From contig FWWN02000704.1 of the NCBI GenBank assembly GCA_900175165.2, positions 124,001 through 188,000 on the forward strand: 64,000 bases of DNA, read 5' to 3'. The translations under genes and the position numbers were made by a program. Numbering within the stretch: position 1 is the first letter of the stretch; the number at the start of each line of letters is the position of its first letter. Source of the DNA: Rhizomucor pusillus. Taxonomy: Eukaryota; Mucoromycota; Mucoromycetes; Mucorales; Lichtheimiaceae. This document shows, one piece after another, positions 34,791-44,837 of the stretch. The notes below the pieces were generated by a model. It was not told where the DNA came from. It ran no database searches and saw only the letters and a program-made list of their open reading frames with translations.

Positions 34791-36698
34791 ATAAACGGTA
34801 TTGATACGGACACACCACTCTAATTTCCATATAGGTTTGGGACACCCCGCCTGCCCGTAGGCATTGCAAGAGCACTTGGCACATGTTATCAATTAAAAAG
34901 CCTGAAAAGGATGCTGGAAATTTTAGAGACGTCATCCTCGTTGATTGATACCATTATTATCATTATAAAAATATTATTGTCCTTAGTACTATCGGATCAA
35001 AATTCAAGCATTAAAGAAGTTGCGGCATAAAGCACTGAATAGTTTCTGGTGGCTTCAGTTTGAAGGAACTTACGGACAACCGACTACTGTCAACAACTTA
35101 GGGACACTCCAGTAATTATTCTTAGAAATAGAGCCGCTCATTACATTGAAAAGGCTGTGCAAAGCATACAGAAACTACGGGTAAGCGGGGTGTCCCAGCA
35201 ATTGCCATAGATAAATACAAAGGTCACTTGAACAAAGAAAGGATGGATATAAAGTAGCTCTCGTGCTTTATCGTTGTCATATAGCAAGAATGGATTCTTC
35301 AAATATTTTCGATTTGAAAGCATGCCTTTGTTGTGCTGTAAACCAATTCTTCTTTACCTCCACCACGTCAACTATTTATATATATGCAGTTAATGTCTGT
35401 CCAAAGCAAATTCTTTTTTATCGGGTACGACCACGGATATAATGAAAAAGGAGTGTAAAAGAGTACTGCAGTGTATGTTTTTCAGTGCAGTTGATGTTTT
35501 TGCGGTGCAATTAGTCTTTTGCACTGCATGTATTAATTTAATTCCCTTCTGGGCAGATGAAAAATTTTCCTACGCGGTCCGTAAGCCCTCTAGAAGCGAT
35601 AGATGGATCCAAGCAAATGCTTACTTACCTAAAGAAAAGCCTTAATAAAGACCGCTAACCCGTAGCGCGAAGTAGACGCTCATTAGCATCTTCAAACGAC
35701 GCTCGCACCACGTTGTTGCAGATTGACAGGATTCTTTCGCATACCCCCAACCCCTAGAACATACAGAAACAGGGTATTAATGTATATCCACATGTGCGTA
35801 GTCATAAGCGTGTAAAGATGCTGAAATATGAAATGGCTGTGCACACAACGCTCGTATACTGCAATTACCCCTCTGTAAGCCGAAGCTAACTGAATACAGA
35901 TAAACAGGGGAAGGCACGATACTGAGCAGAACGCGAAACTATGTTGGATATATGTCAAATTGTTCTATCCAGTACGCCAATCCTTACGAAAAGACAACGA
36001 TACTTGGAAGAAATACACGCAGTCTCGTGCGCAAAATGGACTATTCGAAAAGGCGGTAGGCTGGAGACCAGCTACAAAGGGAATCCTCCCGCCTCGTTTA
36101 AGACTTTCACGTGTCAATTTGTTCTATGACGGAGATAGGATGAGAGCTTAATTAAAAGCAGCAAGCTTAAACACTGATATTGCATATAGCGCTCGATTAC
36201 CGCTCACCTATAACAATGGAGATGAACTCCTCTGCGATAACGATGTAGATTTACTGAGTTTCGACAGGAGCGGAATGCTTTGATGCAGGTAATCATGGAT
36301 GCATACATTGATGAATCAGTAAAACACAGCATGCTTGCAGCGCATATTTAGAAACTGGTCTGTGATCTTTTTGTCACAAGGTGTTGCACAGAGAACGGCA
36401 GTATATACTACATCTTGGTTACATTCATTTTGTACGCTGCATTAATGACAAGCAGCAAGATATCTTTCAGACGATGCGGGGACGCCTCAAGGAAATAGAA
36501 GCTTCTACTTACAATATTGGCAAGTTGTTGCCGAGAGGAGCAGTGATCAGTTATATGACTGTTGGGCGTTTCCTCCGGATTACCCCCAGTCATGCCTTTG
36601 TCCTACAAAAAGCCAGGATTGTTCCGTCGATGCATTTCCTGTTTCTTTTTTTTTTTTTTTAAATCCTCCTCCTTTAACAACAAACGAGTTTGTCGCCA
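34791..36698. other. Gene-poor region upstream of the GAT-domain gene
   Basis: About 1.9 kb with no family I recognise. A run of 15 T ends at 36660, about 38 bp before the GAT gene start. Confidence 0.35.
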
Positions 36699-37248
36699 AT
36701 GGCTACCCAAGTTGCAGGATATACTGTTTTCCAGGTAGGGTTAGCAGCTTCCTGTCCCAGATGCAAACTGCCTGTCTCAAATGCAAGCTGCATCCTCAAT
36801 GCTTATTCTTTTTAGTCGAGTAAGCTGAACTTTGACGTGGACGAAGCCGTGGGTCGGGCCCAGCGAAGTAGCGAGCTCTTGACGGAGATGCTGCAAATGC
36901 TTGAACCTCACGAGATTGGAAGCAACGAAATTGCGAAGGTATAGAATCACAGTATGAGGAAGGCTCCTCTCCGTAACCGAAACGCTGTCAGGATAAATAT
37001 GCCGAATGCGTAAGCTTGAAAGAGTATATTGCCGAACAGCTCTGGTCCGCATTTGAAAAGGAGAAAATCGATGCACTGCAAGCTTCTTTGGAATCGCTGA
37101 ACACTGCATGTTCCAAGTACGAAATGATGAAGGATATTGCAGAAGGGGAATGGTAAGACCAGTAGAGCTGAGAAACAAACGTCGCTGTGCTGGCTGCATG
37201 AACTGGTAATCAATCTCACGTTCTTTTAGGGAGTTCGTCTCGATTTAA
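36699..37248 (+). CDS. Small stand-alone GAT-domain-like protein
   Basis: Four exons: 36699-36734, 36816-36938, 36992-37152, 37230-37248, giving a 112-residue acidic all-helical protein. The body (DEAVGRAQRSSELLTEMLQM, then SNEIAKDKYAECVSLKEYIA, then LNTACSKYEMMKDI) follows the three-helix pattern of the GAT domain of GGA, TOM1 and LSB5-like adaptors, which binds ubiquitin and Arf at endosomes/TGN. There is no VHS domain, clathrin box or ear. All junctions are GT..AG and the chain is in frame from the ATG to the TAA, so a complete short gene is likely. The assignment rests on pattern recognition only. Confidence 0.7.
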
Positions 37249-38006
37249 TCAGGCTCAAAGCTTTTCAATATACCAATATCCATGTCTAACTGCCATAGTC
37301 CTAAAAGTGATCTAATATAGTCTTTTCTCTTTTCCTCCTTCGTTTTTTTACTTTATAATACCCTGAAAAGATCTATACTGTTCCTGGCGGAAAACTTGTA
37401 ATGCCTATCATGACATCCTCCTGGTAGATCACCAGTATCATAGTAGGCCATTTGCTGCCAATTCCTTCCTATCAGGGTTTCCCAATAACGCCATGTGTGT
37501 TTTTATATGAATTTCTTAAAAAGGGCATGCCTGCTCAGCATTGAACTTGCCTTTGCAATGAGTTCCCGACTTCGAGTCATTTTGCAAGAAGCCTTTCATC
37601 TTCTATAAACTAACAAACCTGTTTCTGAAGCGTGGTGATGGGAGAATCGCACTTCCGCCATTGTTTATTTGATGGATTACCTTTTTCCTTTTCCAGAATC
37701 TACGAAAGGAAATCCCAGCCGCAATTTTCCGTGCCCTTTCCTTTCCCGTGCCTTCTCCCTCTCCGCGCACACTTCTTTCCGTCCGGACACCGGCAACCGT
37801 ACGGCTCGAACAAATCCGCTTCGCTCATAAGTAACCGTCCGCACACCAGGTAAAGAGCATCCTATCAATTACTGTTGCTACTACAGCACGATGTATCTAA
37901 GCTATTTGCTGTTTATCTGATTCGTTTCAGTAGAATACACAGGGAGTTTGCGGGCCGTTCCTAAAACAAGAGAGGAAAATAACACGCTACAAAAATTCAG
38001 TTCAAA
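37249..38006. other. Upstream region of the glutamine-rich gene
   Basis: 760 bp with a pyrimidine-rich stretch at about 37680-37760 (CCTTTCC/CTTCTCC). This is probably a promoter/5' UTR region of the following gene. Confidence 0.4.
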
Positions 38007-38504
38007 ATGGAGTCAAGTTCTTCCCCTCAGGACCCATATCGCGTTGATATATCGTCTGGAGGAGGTGGTGGAAAGACGAGTGGACGTGCAACGCCCACAA
38101 CCGGCAGCAGCACAGCAAACCCCAGTATTCCAGACGACTGCATGGTTCTGTCGCCCACGCTGGCTGATATCTTGAGCGACGATCGGATTCTTCGGTTTTA
38201 TCAATGCGTCAAAGATATAAGAACACAGCGATCACCTATGCAGACTGCTGCCATGTTTTTTGCTCTCTGTCACGCCCTAGGCGATAACATTGTCTTCTCC
38301 AAAACATCGCATATCCCAAAGGTCATGTTCCGCCAGGAACACCAGACATATGCCGTGAACGTAGCCGGCACGCAACACGAAAGTATGCAGCTTTTCAGTA
38401 ACCACAGCAACAACAACAACAACCCCCCTGACTACACTCTCGATCCTTTCAGAATGACAAACAACTCATTGTCCATGGCGACGCCCAATCTTTTGTCAAC
38501 CGAT

Positions 38505-38575
<71 letters not shown>

Positions 38576-39645
38576 ACAGCAACAACAGCAAAACCAAGCG
38601 AGCATATTCTCGGCAGCGGCGGCCGCGGCGGCCGCGGCAGCAGCAGCAGGTGCAGAAGGATCACCGCAAGAATTATTCCAAGCAGCACTTGCTTCGGTGT
38701 CGGCCATGCCGGCCCAGGCTCTGAGCGGATTCAAGCACAAGAACGATAACCAGCCTGTAGGAAGAGATGCAAAGAAGCAGAAAAAGTACAGCACACGAGA
38801 TAAAGATTACAACACCAGAAGCAAGTAGCATGAAAATGATGGTGACATTTAGTTTAGCTAATCATATTCATATTACTGCAGAGAATAATCTGATCCAAGA
38901 TATCCTAAAGGTACCGGAAACGGATCTATTCCATCAAGCTAGCAAAGTCGATGACGACGTAAAGATGATTATCCAAGGCAACGAACGAAATACGAAATCC
39001 GGCCTGCTATCGCCACTGCATCGGTTTGCCACGTTTGCCAACCTGCCAGCGCATTTTGACAGCGACTTTGCACCGAAAAACTCTGGAGTGTATTACAACT
39101 ATGAATATTTCCAGCTATATCTCGCGTATAGAGACCTCGAGCTGGAGAAGCAGCAAGAACAGCTCGAAAATAATGTCAATGGACGCGACACGCGACCTAT
39201 CAGTATGCAAATCCGTACAGAGATCGAAAAAGTGCTGGTGAACACAAACTGGGAAGCGATCCGCCGACGTCTGACGATCGGCGAGCGAGTTTTCCAAGTG
39301 TGCGGCATAATCGGGCGAGGATTCCTATTGTTGAGCAAACAAGTATCAGGACGCAAACTCTTGCATAATTTCAACACGACAGAATGGGCTGACCTCATAC
39401 GCGAATTCCAGCGGCCAGAGCAGCAATCGCTGCTTCATACCCTGCAGACAAAGTATTCGCCGGAAAGATTGTTTGGTGCGGCAAGAACAGATAACAACCA
39501 GGCACCGGTGCCGAACGCCTCATCAGTCATTGCGCGACCACCGCCTTTTACCACTGGAGAGTCGTCGGCAGCAGCAGCTGCTGCTGCTGCTGCTGCCGCT
39601 CTAGCAACAACCGCCGATTCTACTTCACATGACCCTAGCGAATAA
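38007..39645 (+). CDS. Glutamine/alanine-rich nuclear-type protein, function unknown
   Basis: Two exons (38007-38820, 38882-39645) make 525 residues. An N-terminal globular part (LSPTLADILSDDRILRFYQC, AAMFFALCHALGDNIVF) is followed by an Asn-rich stretch, 29 Gln in a row, poly-Ala, a basic patch (DAKKQKKYSTRDKD; possible nuclear signal), and a well-behaved helical C-terminal domain (SPLHRFATFANLPAHFDSDF, VLVNTNWEAIRRRLTIGERV, ADLIREFQRPEQQSLLHTL) before a second poly-Ala tail. The Q/A tracts flanked by two conserved-looking domains suggest a transcription or chromatin factor, but I recognise no family. The intron has a GC donor; if retained, translation stops at once after NTRSK. Confidence 0.8.
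38505..38591 (+). repeat. CAG/CAA microsatellite (29 Gln codons)
   Basis: 29 consecutive glutamine codons, first pure CAG and then interrupted by CAA. A second GCN run at about 39569-39600 encodes poly-Ala. Such tracts vary in length between strains. Confidence 0.98.
38821..38881 (+). other. GC-AG intron (glutamine-rich gene)
   Basis: 61 nt: AGAA|GCAAGT donor, GCTAAT branch-like site, ACTGCAG acceptor. Splicing gives NTRKNNLIQDIL in frame. The only nearby GT donor (GTAGCA) gives a wrong phase and a stop. Confidence 0.8.
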
Positions 39646-39880
39646 TCGTGATACCATTATATCCTAACAGTATGAAGAAATAAAAGTAGGAAATTGCAAT
39701 GTAATACACACGAACGATTCTAAGATACAAAAGGTAAAAAGAAAAGAGTAGAAAGGATTTGAAAAGGGTGACAGGTTGGTATTACGGTGCAGCTAATTTT
39801 TAAATCTATGCCATGTTGCTATATATTTTTCTTTCGGTTTTTTTTTTTTTTTGGTTGTGTGGAAAAGAGAGAGGGCAAAT

Positions 39881-42152
39881 TTAGCTCCACACATCCTCCT
39901 GGTAACGACCAATGTTTCGCAAGTTCTTGATATATTCATGTGCTTTTTCTTCAGTCTTGCCGCCATATTCGATAGCAAAGTTGACAAAGGTTTGGTTCAC
40001 GTCGCGTGCCATGTTCTTTGCATCACCGCAGACATAAATGTAAGCACCCTTTTGCAAAAGTTCCCACATTTCCTTGCCTTGTTCTTGCAGGCGGTGCTGG
40101 ACATAGACTTTCTGCGGTGTTTCTCGAGAAAATGCAGTGACAATGCGGGACTCTTCACCGAGGGTTGCAAATAAGTCGGGCCATTCCTCCGAATACAAAA
40201 AGTCTTGCTGAGAGTTTCGGCATCCAAAGAACAAGATCGTGGGACCAACGGGCTTGCCTTGGCTCTTTTGAAGGGCACGTTCACGGATAAATCCTCGGAA
40301 AGGTGCTACACCCGTGCCAGGTCCCACCATAATAACAGGTACAGTAGGGTTGCGAGGAAGCTTGAACTGGGAACGGCGAACATGGACAGGAACCTTGACA
40401 CCACCCAGAGCTCCACGAGGTCCTTTCAAATCATATTCAGGATAAACACGGCCATCGTCTACACCGTGACTGGCAGTATGGAGACGCCACAAATAGTTTG
40501 TGTTGACACCGTAAACTGTGCGTTCAGGGCAGGGGTCAGGGTTATACGCCAAAGTGACCGCAGTAACGGCGATGCTCTTAGGGCTCTCCTTGGCAGAGGA
40601 AGAGATAGAGTAGTATCTAGGTTGCAAACGAGACACACTTTCGACAATCAAGTCGAAAGGAACAGACGAGAAGAATCCAGGCCGGGCATCGTTGCCGGCA
40701 ACCAATTCTAGAACTTCGCCCAAATTGCGGACGGCCTCACCGACCTTCAAGCGGTATTCATCTTTATCCTTAGCCAGCAAACGGAGATATTCCTTGGATG
40801 CTTCCGTGGGAGCGTATTCAATGAGAGACATCAAGGTTTGTCGAGAAGCAACAGCGCAGATATCGAGATAGTGGCGGAAGATGGCACGATACGTAGCAGG
40901 TACAGGGAATGGATATTTTTTGGAGGCTGCAGAGTCGATGGCTTTGACCATGACGACGGTGTCGAGTTTGTCGGAGAGTCCAAGGATAGAAGCCAAACGA
41001 TTGACTTCGTTGTCGCTGTTGGTAGGCCAGATAGCAACGTGATCGCCTGTTTGATAGCTCAAGTTGGAATCAGAGATATCAATTTCAATGTGGAGACAGT
41101 GTCTATCAGAGTTGTGGAACAAGTCACGAGAAGTGATGGGTGCATTGTAAGGGTGCTTTGCATCATAGACGATTTTTCTAGATCAGATAAGACACTACAT
41201 TAGCATCCGTGCCAGGAAGAAACCTATACTCCCTATGGATAACTTACGCTCCAGGCTTGGATTTTTCTGCAATTTCACCATAGTAAACATCCTCGTCGTT
41301 GTATGTCTCCAATTCCTCAACGCAGAACATTGCCTGTCGTGGTCCTGACTGGGCATTGCTTTCATCAACACCGAGGGCATCGCAGAATGCAGGCCACATG
41401 TTCTCTTGCCATGCCAAAAAGTCCTCCTCAAGGGATCCATCATCGTCACCTTCACCGCGTTCGCCGATACGCTTGGCTCCAAGCTCTGTAAGGCGCTTAT
41501 CGACCGATCGTCCAACTGCGTTGTAGTGCTCGTATGTCTTATTGCCCAAACCAAACACCACGTAGCGCAAGTTTTGGAGAGGTTTATCTTCATCGGTTTC
41601 AGAGAACTGGGGAGACTCGTCCATAAGCAATTCCCAAAAGTCCACGGCGTTGTCCGTAGGCTCGCCTTCGCCGTAGGTAGCCATAATGAAAAAGACAAGA
41701 TAGTCTTCAGGTACGGTATCCAAGTAGCTGAGGTCATAAAGTTCGATATCGGCAGTCATGCAACTGACGCCGTACTTTTGAGAGCATTCCTTGGCAAGTC
41801 GCGCGGCGTAATCTTCAGCAGTACCTGTCTGAGATCCGTAAAAGAAGATTACTCTGCGTCCCTGAAAAGCAATGACATTCGTTAGTATTATCATCTATGT
41901 GTAGAACATAGACCGGAGCAAGCTTACCTGTTCTTGCATAACCTTGACAAAGTTGCGTTCTCTCTTCGCCTGGCCATTGGCTTGCCCGTTGGCAGCTGGC
42001 TTGTTGGAGGCATCACTTTCGGGGTTGCTGCCAAAGAGACGCTCGGCAATCTGACGTCTAGCAAACCATGCTATGGTTCCGAGACCAATGGTACCCAGGA
42101 ACACAATATCGAGGGGATCTAGCAAAGCAGAAGACGGTGGCGATTGGGTCAT
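39881..42152 (-). CDS. NCP1: NADPH-cytochrome P450 reductase
   Basis: ER-anchored diflavin reductase that passes electrons from NADPH through FAD and FMN to P450s and squalene epoxidase. Three exons: 42152-41928, 41861-41248, 41177-39881; 711 residues. Order: N-terminal membrane anchor (LDIVFLGTIGLGTIAWFA), FMN domain (FFYGSQTGTAEDYAARLAKE, MATYGEGEPTDNA, FGLGNKTYEHYN), FAD domain (RYYSISSS), NADPH domain (GPGTGVAPFRGFIRERA, YVCGDAKNMARDV) and the conserved C-terminal tryptophan (EDVWS). The length is normal. Confidence 0.97.
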
Positions 42153-42471
42153 TGGCCACGATGAACAAAGAAAAGTGGTATGAGCGGAACTGGACGAACC
42201 AGGCAAAGGCGTGCAAAAAAATGAAATCGGACTCGCGGACCCGGCGCCCGAAATTCCAGGTACAACGTTTTGATACTTCCCCAATGATCTTTCATGTGAA
42301 ATAGTCCAACTCGGACAGCAATGCAGCCATGGTAGCTAGCCATACCTTCACAGCCGCAAATGACAAAACATTGCAAAAGTACCAGCTCACAGTAGTCATG
42401 TCGAATTGAATGCATGATAAAATTGTGTGCCTAGAGCATTTTAATATCTTATCTGATGATCACTAACAACT
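42153..42471. promoter_or_regulatory. Region between CPR start and SF3A3 stop
   Basis: 319 bp between tandem minus-strand genes. It must contain the reductase promoter. No named element is recognised. Confidence 0.4.
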
Positions 42472-44335
42472 TTAAAGGATGCCCTGTCTTCTAAGATCTT
42501 CATATGTCTTCTTGTTAAAGACATTGCCTTCTTCATCTTCATATTCCTCCATTTGATCAGCAATGAAGTCTTCAGCAGCGCCTTCTTTCTTTAATTTCTC
42601 GTAGACTAAAATTAATTTAGTATGTGGAAAAATGTACGGAAATTTCTTGGTATACTTACGGGCATATGCATCTTCAATCTTGGTGATTTCGTGGAAGTGT
42701 CGTGTATTTGGAATGCCTAAGCAGCGCATGCCATGAGCATGTCGCCATTCTTGAAAGTGTTTATCGAAAGCTTTGCGGCCCATGTATACATAATTGCCGC
42801 AGATTTCGCACGGATATTCGACTCCAAGACCATGTAATTTGTACAGCCAGTATGGAATAGGTTTACCATCCCAACCGAGAGGTAATTTGAGCGGGTTATA
42901 AATCTTGTCCTCATCATCCTCATCGCTTTCCTGGTCTCCAATCTCAATTTCTTCTTGCTCTTGCTCCAACTGGAAAAAATTTTTTTAAGTATCTGATATC
43001 TGCTCGACTGATTCTTGTCATCAACTTACTGTTCTTTCTTTGTCTGTGAGAGCCTGTTTTCGTTCCACATTCGCTCGCGTAGCTTCTCTGAAATTTGACA
43101 GAACGTCCGTGTATTTACTGATCAAGAATTCTCTCCACGCTGTATTCTTGCGTGTATCTTCCTTTCCATTGCCATTGCCGTTGTCATTCGTTGTTTGTGC
43201 ACCTTTTTGCTCGTCCAATTTCTTTTGGTTGTTGATGTGTTTTTTGCCCTTCAAGTGACCATCAAACACGGTCTGTTTGGTAAATGCCTTTTGACCTGAA
43301 AGAAACATTCCTTAGATCGAGTCTAGGCAAATTGCTTATGATCTGCCTTACATGCTTCACAGTACAGCGTAGGATCGCTCTTGGCTACATCCTCCCAACC
43401 AGTGAGAGTACCATTTGCCCATTTTTCATCAAATTCCTTCCGTGCATCTGATTCAAGTCGATCCAAGTCATACAGCGGTCGTGCGCGGCGGAAGAATGAT
43501 CGCAAATAATCTCGAAGGTTTTTCAAATACCTAGATAGGTCCAATTAGTTAAGCTCCATGAAATCCTAGTTTGACTCCATACATACTGTCGGTATTCAGG
43601 GCTGTTTTTGATAGTTTTCGGGTACGTGCTTTCAAAATTGTCGAATGCGTTTAGATATTGCAAGTAATCCAATTTTTTCACTCCCTTCAAGTTGATGTAT
43701 TCAGTGTGTAAGGCGTTCAAATCTAGATAGCGGCCGTAGCTTTCTTCGCCGGTGAATAACTTTTCGAGTTCTGCAAAGCGATCAATTCCATTAGTCAAGC
43801 GTAATTCCATATGGTCCGCTTTGGCACCACTAACCATCTTCTTCTTCTTCGTCTTCGTCTCCGTCTTCGCCTCTGTGCTTTGTGAACTCAAGTTCTGGGG
43901 GTTCTGCAGGCTCGTTGGGAAATTTTCGGTGGTGATCCTTGATAACACGCAATCGTTCGTAAAATTCGCTGAATTCTGTTGATCCAGTAAGTGCATCAAT
44001 CTCGGACTGCCGCAATCTAAACAACAACTGTCAGTATTCAGGACACATTCGCAATGCAAGTAGAATCACACTCACTCTTCCTTGTCTTCATATAAATCAC
44101 ACAGCTGTTTACTTCTGTCCGCAATCCGTGTCAGATATCGATCAACAGTGTGCTCGCTTCGCAAACGCTCACGATGCGTCTTCGCTTCATGCATATATTC
44201 ATCGACGATCGCTTGCTCCAAGCGTTCAACCTCTTCGTGAGCTCTGTAAGATACGTTGATCAATTGAGATTGCAAGTCATGGCAGGAGGGGGAATTGCAA
44301 ACTTACGCTCGCTGGCGTTCGAGGATATTATCCAT
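42472..44335 (-). CDS. SF3A3: SF3A3 / Prp9, U2 snRNP SF3a subunit
   Basis: Subunit of SF3a, needed to form 17S U2 snRNP and the prespliceosome. Eight exons: 44335-44307, 44243-44076, 44016-43835, 43770-43587, 43530-43352, 43295-43030, 42969-42660, 42605-42472; 483 residues. Seen: N-terminal helix [40 protein letters not shown], the SF3a60 core ([30 protein letters not shown]), a first zinc finger ([20 protein letters not shown]) and the matrin-type finger ([20 protein letters not shown]...H), ending [14 protein letters not shown]. It is divergent from NAA35. Confidence 0.96.
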
Positions 44336-44837
44336 ATTTGAAACAACGTGAGAAGTGAATCAAGCCTTGAAATTCAATTTTCAGCTCTGCACGGAGTACA
44401 ATCGTCTGTGAATTCTTGCCCTCATCATTGACTGGATGCTTTATTGCCTCTGCCAGTCTATCTTGACTACTTGGCTGGCAAATATATCTGTCTGAAGAGC
44501 AAACAGATACTGTTTTCCAGTCATTCCTTTCTTTCACTACAGCATATCCTTTTTTCCTCCCAGTTCTCTATCTGTCTCCGCACAACGGCGGTAGGTATTC
44601 GATTCCAGCAGCAAAACACCAATGTGCAGGGAATTGTATCATTCCATAGCAATAAAGATAAGGAATAGATAGATATATGAATCTAAAGCTAGCGAATCAT
44701 CTCGGCACATCTTTCCAGTTTCCGAAAAGCAGCTGTCATTGACAAGCGCCACACAATGTCAAGTTGGCGCTCAGCAGCCTTTTTCAATTTTTCGTACGTT
44801 TGTGTGTGTGCCCCTGCCTGCCTATTGTCTGCCTGAC
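44336..44837. promoter_or_regulatory. Divergent region SF3A3 / NAA35
   Basis: 502 bp between diverging start codons, so it contains both promoters. No motif is named with confidence. Confidence 0.45.

Noticed and set aside
38449..38794. Long minus-strand frames of poly-Ala and poly-Cys
   Set aside because: They are the reverse readings of the CAG/CAA tract in the glutamine-rich gene.
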